A stretch of DNA of 31,783 nt from OMOG01 sp041485845 (lineage in GTDB: Bacteria > Acidobacteriota > Terriglobia > Bryobacterales > Bryobacteraceae): the NCBI GenBank assembly GCA_041485845.1, contig JBGPKH010000020.1:1-31783 (forward strand). The letters run 5' to 3'. The translations under genes were made by a program, and so were the position numbers. Under the pieces are notes generated by a model. The model searched no databases. It was given only the letters and a program-made list of their open reading frames with translations, and had not been told where the DNA came from. The stretch's first letter is position 1. Each line of letters starts with the position of its first letter. This document shows, piece by piece, positions 24,740-31,783 of the stretch.

Positions 24740-25480
24740 TCAGAGAGAGAAACCACCGTCGATCACGTGGATGGCGCCGGTAGCGTAGGCGCTCTCATCG
24801 GAGGCGAGATAGACGGCCAGCGAAGCGATCTCCTCGGGCAGTCCGATGCGTCCCATGGGTTGGCGCGCGATAAACTCCTGGCGGATCTCTTCGACCGGCC
24901 GGCCCCTCTGTCGTGCCTGTGCCTCGATGCGCGCTTGGAGTGACGGCGATTCTACGGTGCCGGGGCAGATGGCATTGCATCGGATGCCGGCGCGAATGAA
25001 ATCGGCCGCCACCGCTTTGGTGAGCCCGATCACCGCTGCTTTGGTTGCGCCATAGACGTAGCGGTTGGGCAATCCTCTTACCGAGGAAGCGCCGGACGAG
25101 ATGTTGATGATCGATCCGCGGCCCCGCTCCAGCATGCCTGGCAGAAAGGCCTGAATGGTTCGGTGCATGGACTTCACGTTCAAGTCGAATGAAAAGTCCC
25201 AGTCTTCTTCCGAGCAGTCCAACACCGATCCGTGATGCACAAACCCGGCGCAATTGAAGAGGACATCAATGGGCCCGATGCGACGGGCCAGTGCCCTTAC
25301 GGCTTCGGTGGATCGGACATCCAAAGGCAGGAGCTCGCCCTTGAGACCCTCGAGCTTCGCCGGATCGAGATCGGTCGCCACCAAGCGGCAGCCCTCGCGG
25401 GCAAAGGCTTCCGCCGTGGCGCGGCCGATTCCCGCGCCGGCGGCGGTGACTAGAGCGACCTTATTATGGAGACGTCTCAC
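24740..25480 (-). CDS. Short-chain dehydrogenase, 2-keto-3-deoxy-L-fuconate dehydrogenase/BDH2-like
   Basis: 246 residues from GTG 25480, which overlaps the upstream stop as GTGA. NAD motif T-A-A-G-A-G-I-G at 12-19; N-C-A-G near 76-79; catalytic Tyr143 and Lys147 in Y-G-A-T-K with the active-site Ser in the I-S-S-G segment just before. The segments F-V-H-H-G-S-V-L-D-C, E-D-W-D-F, L-N-V-K-S-M-H and C-P-G-T-V-E-S-P-S-L-Q are very close to human BDH2/DHRS6 and to bacterial 2-keto-3-deoxy-L-fuconate dehydrogenases of the non-phosphorylated L-fucose route. A sugar-acid substrate fits a plant-polymer degrader, but 3-hydroxybutyrate cannot be excluded. No other fucose-pathway gene is in the window. 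Confidence 0.85.
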   Translation of the reverse strand: MRRLHNKVALVTAAGAGIGRATAEAFAREGCRLVATDLDPAKLEGLKGELLPLDVRSTEAVRALARRIGPIDVLFNCAGFVHHGSVLDCSEEDWDFSFDLNVKSMHRTIQAFLPGMLERGRGSIINISSGASSVRGLPNRYVYGATKAAVIGLTKAVAADFIRAGIRCNAICPGTVESPSLQARIEAQARQRGRPVEEIRQEFIARQPMGRIGLPEEIASLAVYLASDESAYATGAIHVIDGGFSL

Positions 25481-26223
25481 GGTTCCATTTCCCTGGCGCC
25501 GCCGCGAACGTCCATTTCGTACTCGATAGAGACGATGGGCGGACGGCTGAAGTGCAAGGTAACGCCGTGCTGGCCGGCGCGACCGATGCGCGGAAGAATT
25601 TCCGCCGCAAGCAAAGCGCCGACGTCGTGTACCGTGTAAACATTCGTGACGTTCACGTCGTCCCAGGTCGCGCCGAGGCCATGTATGCGGCCTTCGATCA
25701 GGCCCAGCACGAAGCGCGTCTTCTCCGCCAGCGCGTCGGGCGACGTCTCGCCGGCTCGCACGACATCCCGCGGATCCAGCGTCCCGTCGGGGATTTCGCC
25801 GGCGCCCGCCACCGCGAAGGAAACCGGCGCACGCTCGGCGGGGGTCGTGTAAGCGAACGAGTAAAGCGACGGCTCGGCGGGCGGATCGAGTTCCGGCGCG
25901 ATGTTGGTGCGGGCCACCGGGTTGACACCGTCGACCAGAATCTCCCACGACTTCAGAACCCCGACGTAGCCGGAGTTGAACTCGCCGAAGCCGGCGAAGG
26001 AGAGAGGCTTTGGCGACCGCAGCGCGATGGCGCACAGCGCCGCTCGCGGCCGCCCGGCAGCGCGCAGGTGCGCATCCACCAGTTCGAAGCCGGCCTTCCA
26101 GGGGACCGGCCGCGCGAGCCGGACGTGCTCGATGATGAATCCATTGGCGGCGATCGCGCCGGCCGAATAAGAGGCGCCGCCTTTGAGGAAGGAGTATCCA
26201 CCGCGAGAGTTGGGAAGGAGCAT
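25477..26223 (-). CDS. RidA/YjgF-like fold protein
   Basis: 248 residues from ATG 26223, chosen over a start 41 codons upstream because the extension crosses the start of the divergent gene and is Arg-rich. The C-terminal half resembles RidA/YjgF (D-A-L-A-E-K-T-R-F-V-L-G, W-D-D-V-N-V-T-N-V-Y-T-V-H-D, and a final P-P-I-V-S-I-E-Y-E-M-D-V). The N-terminal half (G-G-Y-S-F-L-K-G-G, A-N-G-F-I-I-E-H-V, then N-P-V-A-R-T-N-I-A-P-E) may be a second copy of the same fold, as in chorismatases, but I cannot confirm that. RidA proteins hydrolyse reactive enamine/imine intermediates. It shares a 4-base overlap with the SDR gene, so both probably serve one catabolic route. The 23-base gap to the divergent hemerythrin gene must contain both start regions. 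Confidence 0.65.
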   Translation of the reverse strand: MLLPNSRGGYSFLKGGASYSAGAIAANGFIIEHVRLARPVPWKAGFELVDAHLRAAGRPRAALCAIALRSPKPLSFAGFGEFNSGYVGVLKSWEILVDGVNPVARTNIAPELDPPAEPSLYSFAYTTPAERAPVSFAVAGAGEIPDGTLDPRDVVRAGETSPDALAEKTRFVLGLIEGRIHGLGATWDDVNVTNVYTVHDVGALLAAEILPRIGRAGQHGVTLHFSRPPIVSIEYEMDVRGGAREMEP

Positions 26224-26246
26224 CCAAGCTATATTAGCAGTAGGCC

Positions 26247-26687
26247 GTGCTGCGCGATCCCACTTTGATTCCGCTTTCTCACCAGCACCACAACGGGCTC
26301 GCGTTGTGCGTCCTGTTGCGGCGATCGCTGGCTTCCGATTCCTCACCGGAGAACGTAGCTCGGCAGGCGCGCCGGGTGATCGACCGGTATGAGCTGGAGT
26401 TGGTCAATCATTTCGAGATCGAGGAGCAGGTGCTGTTCCCGGCGTGCCAGCCGATGCCGTTGATTCGCGAATTACTGGCGGAGCACCGCGCGATCGAGGC
26501 CCTCGTCGCGCACCTGCGAGCCGCGCCCTCGCCGGCGCTGCTGGAGGAGTTCTGCGTGCTGCTATCCAGCCATATCCGGCGCGAGGAGGGCGAACTTTTC
26601 GAGCAGATTCAGCGCTCGCTGCCGCGCGAAGCGCTGGATCGGGTGGGCAGCGAAATCGATCGGCGTGCCGTGCGGATCTGCCTGTGA
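26247..26687 (+). CDS. Hemerythrin HHE-domain protein
   Basis: 146 residues, a single domain of four helices. Candidate di-iron ligands are His in S-H-Q-H-H (12-15), His55 and Glu59 in N-H-F-E-I-E-E, His80 in E-H-R-A-I-E, and His109 with Glu113 in S-H-I-R-R-E-E. Such proteins bind O2 or NO, or repair iron-sulfur centres; which applies here is unknown. The start is GTG 26247, with TATATT 15 bases upstream as a possible -10, giving a very short leader. It diverges from the RidA-like gene. The stop at 26685-26687 is 9 bases before a remnant gene on the other strand. Confidence 0.88.
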   Translation: MLRDPTLIPLSHQHHNGLALCVLLRRSLASDSSPENVARQARRVIDRYELELVNHFEIEEQVLFPACQPMPLIRELLAEHRAIEALVAHLRAAPSPALLEEFCVLLSSHIRREEGELFEQIQRSLPREALDRVGSEIDRRAVRICL

Positions 26688-26696
26688 ATGTGGCAA

Positions 26697-26849
26697 TCAA
26701 TCCGCGTGGCCCGTGGTCCGGACGCGCGCGATCCTGCCCCCGCCGCTTTCCGCCAGCCACAGTTCGCCGTTGCGCCCCGCTACCATGTGGCGCACGGCGC
26801 CGCCGCCGCTCGGAATCGGCCACGGCTGCATCTTCCTGGCGCCGGGATC
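26697..26849 (-). pseudogene. C-terminal remnant of a Vgb/streptogramin-lyase-like beta-propeller
   Basis: The minus-strand frame reads K-M-Q-P-W-P-I-P-S-G-G-G, A-V-R-H-M-V-A-G and L-W-L-A-E-S-G-G-G-R-I-A-R-V to a TGA at 26697-26699. These are the closing blades of virginiamycin-B-lyase-like propellers, also similar to the end of PQQ-type sugar dehydrogenases. Only about 50 residues remain and there is no start, so it is a fragment. Upstream the same frame runs into the stop codon of the M19 dipeptidase gene. No function expected. Confidence 0.55.
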
Positions 26850-26915
26850 GCATCCGCGCTCGGCGATTTCATCTACCTGACTACGGCGCGCGGCAACGCG
26901 GCAAGATAGCCGGCT

Positions 26916-28052
26916 CTACGGAGCCGGGAGAATCTGTTTCCAGATCCGAAGATAGTTGCCACCCAGGATCAAGCCGATCTGGTCGTCGGTGAGGCCGCGT
27001 TCGGAGAGCATCTTGATGAAGGCGTCCCAGTGCTCGCGCATGGTCTGCGCCTCGACCCCGGCATACGTCCTGGTGGTGTGCCCCTCGACTTCGCGGCCGT
27101 TGGGATTGGCCTTGTCGTGGCCCAGCCACCCGACGCCGAGGTGCTCCACGCCGATCAGTTTGGCGAGGTACTCCACCTCGTCGGCCAGCAGCTTGTAGGG
27201 GGTGACGTTGACGATATAACGGATGCCCACGATCCCGCCGGTTTTGGCGATGGCCTTCGCCTCCTCGTCCATGATCTCGACGAGCGGCCTGCTTTTCACG
27301 AACCGCTCGAGATTCTGGTGCGTGGAGACGATCGGGTGTTTCGAAATCTCCGCGGCGTGGAAGACCCCGTTGGCCGAGAGGTGCGAGACCCCGACCATCA
27401 TGCCGAGACGGTTCATCTCCTGGACCACGGCAACCCCGAAGGGCGTCAGCCGGGTTCCCATTTTGTCGATACCGCGGCCGTCGGCGAGCTGATTGCGGCC
27501 GTTGTGGGTCAACTGCAAGCCGCGCACGCCGAGCCGGAAGAACTGCCGCAGGAGCGCCAGGTTCCGCTCGGGAACCAAGTCGGGTTCGGGAAGGCCCGAC
27601 TGTATGGAGCCGCCGCCCTCGATATCGAGGAAAAACTGCACCCTTCCGGCGTTGGGCTTGGAGGGGACATCGGCCTTCGTGCGGATGATCGACGCCTTGC
27701 CCCCCGATTTTTCGATGTCGCCGAGGATCATGTCGAGGACGCGCATGGAGCCCTCGAACAACTCTTCCTGTTCGTCCCGCTCTTCGAGCGAATCCCCGCC
27801 GGCCGGCATGATGACCACGCTGAGGCCGCCCTCGATGAGCCGCGGCACGAGGAAATTCGCGATTGGCAGGTGCTGCGCCGCTTCCCGGAGCCGGGTGCGG
27901 CCGCTCAACTCCCAGATATCCCGATGGCCCTCCACGATGATGAAATCGTTGGGACCCTTGCTGGTGGCCGATTTCGCCTGCCGGCGCGTGGCGGCCAGCA
28001 GTCCTGCGCCGGCCTGCGCAAAGAACTGTCTGCGAGTACGGTGTGAGAACAT
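26916..28052 (-). CDS. Tat-exported membrane-dipeptidase family protein (peptidase M19)
   Basis: 378 residues from ATG 28052; seven upstream codons are read as leader because M-F-S-H-R-T-R-R-Q-F-F-A-Q-A-G-A-G is a twin-arginine signal. The mature part starts with the metal motif H-R-D (His43, Asp45), and later has F-F-L-D-I-E-G-G (bridging Glu), V-S-H-L-S and S-T-H-Q-N (zinc His), as in renal-dipeptidase-type amidohydrolases that cleave dipeptides or related amide bonds. The usual G-S-D-F-D-G near the end is replaced by G-W-L-G-H-D, so the substrate may differ. Its start is 1 base after the stop of the apiosidase-like gene, so they form an operon of secreted hydrolases. A remnant gene lies directly downstream. 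Confidence 0.85.
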   Translation of the reverse strand: MFSHRTRRQFFAQAGAGLLAATRRQAKSATSKGPNDFIIVEGHRDIWELSGRTRLREAAQHLPIANFLVPRLIEGGLSVVIMPAGGDSLEERDEQEELFEGSMRVLDMILGDIEKSGGKASIIRTKADVPSKPNAGRVQFFLDIEGGGSIQSGLPEPDLVPERNLALLRQFFRLGVRGLQLTHNGRNQLADGRGIDKMGTRLTPFGVAVVQEMNRLGMMVGVSHLSANGVFHAAEISKHPIVSTHQNLERFVKSRPLVEIMDEEAKAIAKTGGIVGIRYIVNVTPYKLLADEVEYLAKLIGVEHLGVGWLGHDKANPNGREVEGHTTRTYAGVEAQTMREHWDAFIKMLSERGLTDDQIGLILGGNYLRIWKQILPAP

Positions 28053-28053
28053 G

Positions 28054-29907
28054 CTATTCTCCGCGGCCGCCACGCTGGGGCGGAGGCGCCGGACCGGTAT
28101 ACGTCAGGCGCAGCCCCCAATCGTTATCCGCAGGAAAATCGGGCAGCATGATGATCCCGATAACGCTGGAACGCACCGTACCGGCGCCGGCATCCTGCCA
28201 TGTACCGTTGCGCGGGTCGAACCACTCCGCCTGGTACGCGCCGTTCAGTTTGGCCCCGCGGACCTGGCTGCGCGGGCATCCTTTCTCGAAATACGCGAGG
28301 AAGATGTTCTTGTCCGGCGTGCGGGCACAGTAGGCCCACCCTTCGTAGGCGCGCAGGTTGGGATTCTTGTTGGGCGAAACCAAATCGGCGTTGGGGACCA
28401 GGTCCCGATAGCGCTTGCCGAGCGAGAGCGCAAAGGTGCGCAAGTGCCGCATCTGCGCCGCCGAGTTCCACTGGAAAGCGTCCCACATCTTGATGGGCGC
28501 CACGGCTTCGATGTCCGCTCCCCAGATGCCTTCCGCTCCGTAAACGTGGCCGGCGAGGCCGCCGGAAAGGAAACTGCCGTACATGGACGAGCGCACGAAC
28601 TGGTCGTCTTTGTCGGTGCCGCCGGGAGCGCCGAACTGGTAGCCGCGGCCGCCACCCTGCGATCGCGAATCGACATAGCCGGAGTAATAAGGCTCGCCGT
28701 TGAGCGCCGGTTTGGGGTTCGGCTGCTGGAAGATCTCGGTCAGGTACCAGTAGTTGTTGTGCTCCCGCATGTTGCCGGTCTGGTGCAGGGTGACCCACGA
28801 GTCCTCGCCCCAGTTTTCGAGCGTGGACGGGTTGGCGTTGGCCGAGAGCAGGGTGCCGAAAGGCGGCGGGCCGTACTTCTCCTTGACCATTTTGATGGCT
28901 TGCAGGAAGTCGTCGGGGGAAACCGACTGGCTGATGATGTCCAGGTGAATGGGGCTCAGCACGGTATTGTTGGCCTGATAGCGCGACCAGATGTACTGAA
29001 TGAAGCGGGCATAGGAATCCGGCCATTTGTAGTACTTCATCCACAAGAGGCTGGCGTCGCGGCGCGAGACCTCGATGAACGGCACGAAGCCCTGGTCGTT
29101 GAGGTAGTCGATCTTGCGGTCCACGTATTGAAAGTAGGCCGGGTTGACGCGATCCACGTCCGGAAACATGTTCTCGTAACCGGGCGCCTTACCGGGGAAG
29201 GCGAACGGCCGGCCGCCCTCGTTGTCCATGTTCTTGGCGCTGCCGGTGCCGAACTCGAGCCACGCCGAACGGACGGTGGTCCGCTCGGGATCGTTCATCG
29301 TGACATTCCACGGAGACCCATCGGTCATCCAGTTGGGGAAGGCCGCAATAATGTTGACCCAGTTGTAGCCCTGCGCTTTACGGTAGCGGACGTAGTCTTT
29401 GAAGCCGGCGCCCGCTCCCATGGGGCGCGCCTGGTCGTCGTCGTACCATTTGAAGCGGTTGGTGCCGGTCGCGTACCACGTGTCGCCGATCACGAAAAAT
29501 GGTGTGCCGTCGGCCTGCTCCAGGGCGTGGTGGTTGGCGGTGGGGCGCAGGAATCCCCGACGCAGCGGGTTCTTTTGCAGCTCCTCCTCGTTCCAGGCGG
29601 TCGCGGTGAACGACCCGCTCTTTCCGGCGAGACCCTGGTCGGGCGGATTGGAGCCGCTGCGCCACGTCCAGGCGCCGGGGGCGATGGCCAGCAGGCGGAC
29701 GCGGAAGGTCCGCTCGCCGTCCCAGAAGCCGTAGACGCGCTTTTTGAATCCCGGCCCGGCGAGGTCCACCCAGACGGTGACGCCGGTGTAGGGGTTCGGG
29801 AAGGATTGGGCAGCCGTGAAGGTCACTTCCTGTTTTTCCCATACATGCACGCCGGCCGCGGTGGCGGACGGAATGAGGAGCATTAAGAGCCCGGCTGTGT
29901 TGCGCAT
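28054..29907 (-). CDS. Secreted apiosidase-like glycoside hydrolase (DUF5060 + DUF4038)
   Basis: 617 residues. A signal peptide covers about 1-18 (L-L-M-L-L-I-P-S-A-T-A-A-G). Residues 19-115 are a DUF5060 beta-sandwich (V-W-V-D-L-A-G-P-G-F, G-A-W-T-W-R-S-G-S). From about 130 comes a DUF4038-type TIM barrel with P-F-F-V-I-G-D-T-W-Y-A, N-W-V-N-I-I-A-A-F-P and later E-V-S-R-R-D-A. The family includes the GH140 apiosidase that removes apiose from rhamnogalacturonan II; other members act on other plant glycans. A Pro/Gly-rich end (P-P-P-Q-R-G-G-R-G-E) is probably disordered. First gene of the minus-strand operon with the dipeptidase, read from the divergent promoter region at 29908-30181. Confidence 0.85.
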   Translation of the reverse strand: MRNTAGLLMLLIPSATAAGVHVWEKQEVTFTAAQSFPNPYTGVTVWVDLAGPGFKKRVYGFWDGERTFRVRLLAIAPGAWTWRSGSNPPDQGLAGKSGSFTATAWNEEELQKNPLRRGFLRPTANHHALEQADGTPFFVIGDTWYATGTNRFKWYDDDQARPMGAGAGFKDYVRYRKAQGYNWVNIIAAFPNWMTDGSPWNVTMNDPERTTVRSAWLEFGTGSAKNMDNEGGRPFAFPGKAPGYENMFPDVDRVNPAYFQYVDRKIDYLNDQGFVPFIEVSRRDASLLWMKYYKWPDSYARFIQYIWSRYQANNTVLSPIHLDIISQSVSPDDFLQAIKMVKEKYGPPPFGTLLSANANPSTLENWGEDSWVTLHQTGNMREHNNYWYLTEIFQQPNPKPALNGEPYYSGYVDSRSQGGGRGYQFGAPGGTDKDDQFVRSSMYGSFLSGGLAGHVYGAEGIWGADIEAVAPIKMWDAFQWNSAAQMRHLRTFALSLGKRYRDLVPNADLVSPNKNPNLRAYEGWAYCARTPDKNIFLAYFEKGCPRSQVRGAKLNGAYQAEWFDPRNGTWQDAGAGTVRSSVIGIIMLPDFPADNDWGLRLTYTGPAPPPQRGGRGE

Positions 29908-29916
29908 CGCACCTCA

Positions 29917-29945
29917 AATATCGGATATTCAGGCCTGGGCGTCAA
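29917..29945 (-). promoter_or_regulatory. Promoter with palindromic operator for the apiosidase-like operon
   Basis: On the minus strand TTGACG (29940-29945) and GATATT (29917-29922) are spaced by 17 bases. The -10 is one arm of a perfect inverted repeat AATATC-G-GATATT (29917-29929), a likely site for a dimeric repressor. The ATG is about 10 bases downstream, so the leader would be very short. Confidence 0.5.
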
Positions 29946-29990
29946 TGCAAATTCTTGACACGATCTTCGCTGGCCGGCCAGTTACCCGTA

Positions 29991-30018
29991 TTGACAGGCT
30001 CACCTTCGGGGCTATAAA
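29991..30018 (+). promoter_or_regulatory. Sigma-70-type promoter for the TPR lipoprotein gene
   Basis: A perfect TTGACA (29991-29996) and TATAAA (30013-30018) are spaced by 16 bases. Transcription should start near 30025 and give a leader of about 155 bases. An extra TTGACA at 29955-29960 has no good partner. Confidence 0.7.
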
Positions 30019-30042
30019 GTAACCAATGCCAGTCTCAGATTC

Positions 30043-30079
30043 ACGGCCATGAAGCCCCAGGTAGCTGGGCTCCGGCCGT
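30043..30079 (+). promoter_or_regulatory. Leader hairpin before the TPR lipoprotein gene
   Basis: ACGGCC (30043-30048) pairs with GGCCGT (30074-30079), and AGCCC (30053-30057) with GGGCT (30067-30071) around a 9-base loop. It lies about 18 bases into the predicted transcript. It has no T-run, so it is a candidate leader structure, not a terminator, and matches no riboswitch class I know. Confidence 0.4.
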
Positions 30080-30181
30080 CAAGCGCTGCGCGACTTTCAT
30101 GGGGAGTTCCATGGCCGCTTCGACCAGTTGGAGCACCGGAGTTGTACGGGTTGCTGGAATCGGGTCACGAGCGCTTCCGCA

Positions 30182-31528
30182 ATGAAGAACATCATGACCG
30201 GCGCGGTCATTGTCCTCCTCACCGGCTGCCACTCCATCGAGCCCCTGCCACCTTTGCCGGATGTCTCCACCACATCGTTTCTTCCCACAATTCGCCAAAC
30301 CGTCGAGACCGCGCTGGCCGATGCCAAGGCTCATCCTGACAACGCGGGCGCGGTAGGCCGGCTGGGCATGGTTCTTCATGCCCACCAACAGATGGGCAGC
30401 GCACGCCTGTGCTACCGCCGCGCGTCGTTGCTCGATCCCAAGAACTCCGATTGGAAATATTACCTGGGTGTCGTCTCCGACGGCTGGGCGGCGGTCGAGC
30501 CCTTGCGTGCGGCGCTCCGCCTGCGCGATTATCTGCCGGCGAAATTGCGGCTGGGCGAGGCCCTGCTCTCTTTAGGAGATTCCGCAGCCGCGCGCGACGT
30601 ATTTCGCGGTCTCGATCATCCCGCCGCGCTGTTCGGGTACGGACGTGCTACCAACGACGCCACGTATTACGAAAAGGCGCTCACGGCATTTCCGCAGTAC
30701 GGCGCGGCCATGTTCGCCCTCGCGCAGCATTACCAGCGCACGGGACAGAGCGCCGGCGCGCAACGCTTGATGGCGGATTATCCGCGATTCAAAACGACCG
30801 CGCCGCCGGTGGACGATCCGCTGCTGGATGCGGTCCGGGCTCTCAACCAAGGTCCGGAGAACCTTCTCAGCGAGGCGGTGACTCTGGAGGCGCAAGGCCA
30901 ACTCGCCGCCGCCGCCGATCTTCAGTTGAGGGCGCTCGATCTGGACCCGAAGCTCACGCAAGCGCACGTGAATCTCATCTCGCTTTATGGCCGCCTGGGC
31001 GACCCGGCTAAAGCCGAGAAACACTATCGGGAGGCAACCGCGCTCAACCCCAACGCCTCGGAGGCGCATTACAGTTTCGGAGTGCTCTGTTATCAATCGA
31101 AGCGCCGCGACGAAGCGCGGGCGGCTTTTGAGCAAGCGCTGGCCATCAACCCAGGCTATGCCGAGGCGCACAACAATCTGGGGACATTGCTCGAAGAGGA
31201 AGGGAAACTTGCCAGCGCGGCAGAGCACTTTCGCAGAGCGATCGAGGTGCAGCCCTCATTCGCGCTGGCCCGCTATCACCTGGGCCGCATCTACGCCAAT
31301 CAACGCCGGTATCCCGAGGCCATGGAACAATTCAAACGAGCCGTCGAGGCGGCGGAAGACGAATCCAAGCCGACCTATCTTTACGCGCTCGGGGCAACCG
31401 AAGCGCGCGCGGGCGGTTCCTCCGCCGCCGCAACCACTCTGGCCACGGCCCGCGAACGAGCGCTTGCTCTGGGACAAACGGCGCTGGCCGCGTCCATCAA
31501 TCGCGATCTCGAAAGGTTGAAACGATGA
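30182..31528 (+). CDS. TPR-repeat lipoprotein
   Basis: 448 residues from ATG 30182, chosen over one 18 codons upstream because it gives a lipoprotein signal: M-K-N, a hydrophobic stretch, then the lipobox L-L-T-G-C with Cys16. The mature protein is almost all TPR units; the clearest are in the second half (A-D-L-Q-L-R-A-L-D-L-D-P, A-E-K-H-Y-R-E-A-T-A-L-N-P, A-R-A-A-F-E-Q-A-L-A-I-N-P-G, A-A-E-H-F-R-R-A-I-E-V-Q-P). It should sit at a membrane facing outward and hold a protein complex together; partner unknown. The strong promoter at 29991 and a leader hairpin precede it. Its stop overlaps the ATG of a following open frame as ATGA. Confidence 0.88.
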   Translation: MKNIMTGAVIVLLTGCHSIEPLPPLPDVSTTSFLPTIRQTVETALADAKAHPDNAGAVGRLGMVLHAHQQMGSARLCYRRASLLDPKNSDWKYYLGVVSDGWAAVEPLRAALRLRDYLPAKLRLGEALLSLGDSAAARDVFRGLDHPAALFGYGRATNDATYYEKALTAFPQYGAAMFALAQHYQRTGQSAGAQRLMADYPRFKTTAPPVDDPLLDAVRALNQGPENLLSEAVTLEAQGQLAAAADLQLRALDLDPKLTQAHVNLISLYGRLGDPAKAEKHYREATALNPNASEAHYSFGVLCYQSKRRDEARAAFEQALAINPGYAEAHNNLGTLLEEEGKLASAAEHFRRAIEVQPSFALARYHLGRIYANQRRYPEAMEQFKRAVEAAEDESKPTYLYALGATEARAGGSSAAATTLATARERALALGQTALAASINRDLERLKR

Positions 31529-31783
31529 GGGCCTGCGCGGCACTAGTGTCAAGTTGCAGAAATTGGCGGGCGGGACAGCGGGCAACGCCGCTCCTTCCGG
31601 TCGCGGCTCAGCAAGCGTTTCCGAGCCGTGACCAAAGGGAGGTCCCGATGGGCCGCGGCGGCCCACCAAAGGGCATGAAGACGCGGCCGGTGCGGGTCGG
31701 GTATTTTCGCCGGTTCTTCGCCGCGTCTTCAACCGAGCGGTGTTGCGGGAACTTCTGCAGCTTAGTGCTGGTGCTGCTGCTGG
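31525..31783 (+). CDS. Start of a further frame, disrupted or extended by a repeat (3' truncated by window)
   Basis: An ATG at 31525 overlaps the lipoprotein stop and the frame stays open to the end of the window (86 codons). Codons from about 31590 to 31740 are repeat DNA and give a Gly/Arg/Pro-rich segment; the last codons (L-V-L-V-L-L-L) are hydrophobic. The real gene might begin with the ATG overlap and have taken in the element near its start, or might be a pseudogene. No family can be named from what is visible. Confidence 0.35.
   Translation, partial: MRACAALVSSCRNWRAGQRATPLLPVAAQQAFPSRDQREVPMGRGGPPKGMKTRPVRVGYFRRFFAASSTERCCGNFCSLVLVLLL
31590..31740 (-). repeat. 121-bp dispersed structured repeat, copy 2, with adjoining REP-like hairpin
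   Basis: 31620-31740 is the reverse complement of 9191-9311 with about seven differences. Directly beside it, arms 31599-31609 (GGTCGCGGCTC) and 31623-31633 pair with one mismatch, and the pairing extends imperfectly outward to about 31590 and 31642. The hairpin core is the same 11-mer found in the repeats at 5016-5090 and 9191-9311, tying these elements to one family. Confidence 0.82.

Noticed and set aside
27493..29886. 797-codon plus-strand open frame
   Set aside because: It lies opposite the apiosidase-like and dipeptidase genes, has no recognisable family or ribosome site, and is a GC-rich mirror frame.

Overview
The window most likely comes from a soil or sediment member of the Acidobacteriota, close to the Solibacter/Bryobacterales group. 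This is inferred from gene content, not from a marker gene: high GC, twin-arginine oxidoreductases of the Gfo/Idh/MocA type, a very large carboxypeptidase-regulatory TonB-dependent receptor, Ser/Thr kinases fused to TPR or beta-propeller sensors, an ADOP-type permease remnant, an ECF-like sigma factor remnant, and many dispersed hairpin repeats that sit even inside reading frames. No phage, plasmid, CRISPR, rRNA or intact tRNA is visible.

Layout. 1-414 is the 3' end of a BadF/BcrA-type activase. 576-6806 is a tightly packed four-gene plus-strand operon: FkbH-like protein fused to a carrier domain, a GT4 glycosyltransferase, a GT4 fused to a type II thioesterase, and a glycerate-dehydrogenase-like enzyme. 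Together they suggest a small pathway in which a three-carbon glyceryl unit is loaded on a carrier and combined with sugars. Next come a Tat-exported oxidoreductase (6880-8259), a frame-broken small membrane protein (8286-8633, minus), a sigma-factor pseudogene cut by a repeat (8719-9190), and the cstA-ybdD pair (minus, 9361-11582). A membrane-anchored unknown (11681-12469) and a TonB-dependent receptor (12577-15051) follow on the minus strand.

15052-16562 is decayed, gene-poor DNA holding a G-quadruplex motif and a HEAT-repeat remnant. 16563-22800 holds two transmembrane Ser/Thr kinases, a small unknown protein and a decayed ADOP permease.

The strongest discovery is at 23019-23822. It is a membrane-anchored peroxiredoxin-like gene with an in-frame TGA exactly where the catalytic cysteine of the W-C-P-x-C motif belongs. 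A two-stem hairpin follows at once and fits a bacterial SECIS element, so the gene very probably encodes a selenoprotein. It overlaps a streptomycin/hydroxyurea-type kinase gene by 4 bases. The remainder holds an SDR plus RidA-like pair (minus), a divergent hemerythrin-like gene, a Vgb-like remnant, an M19 dipeptidase and apiosidase-like hydrolase operon (minus), and a TPR lipoprotein (plus) with a clear divergent promoter region. At the right edge an open frame carries a second copy, in opposite orientation, of the 121-bp repeat that cuts the sigma-factor gene.
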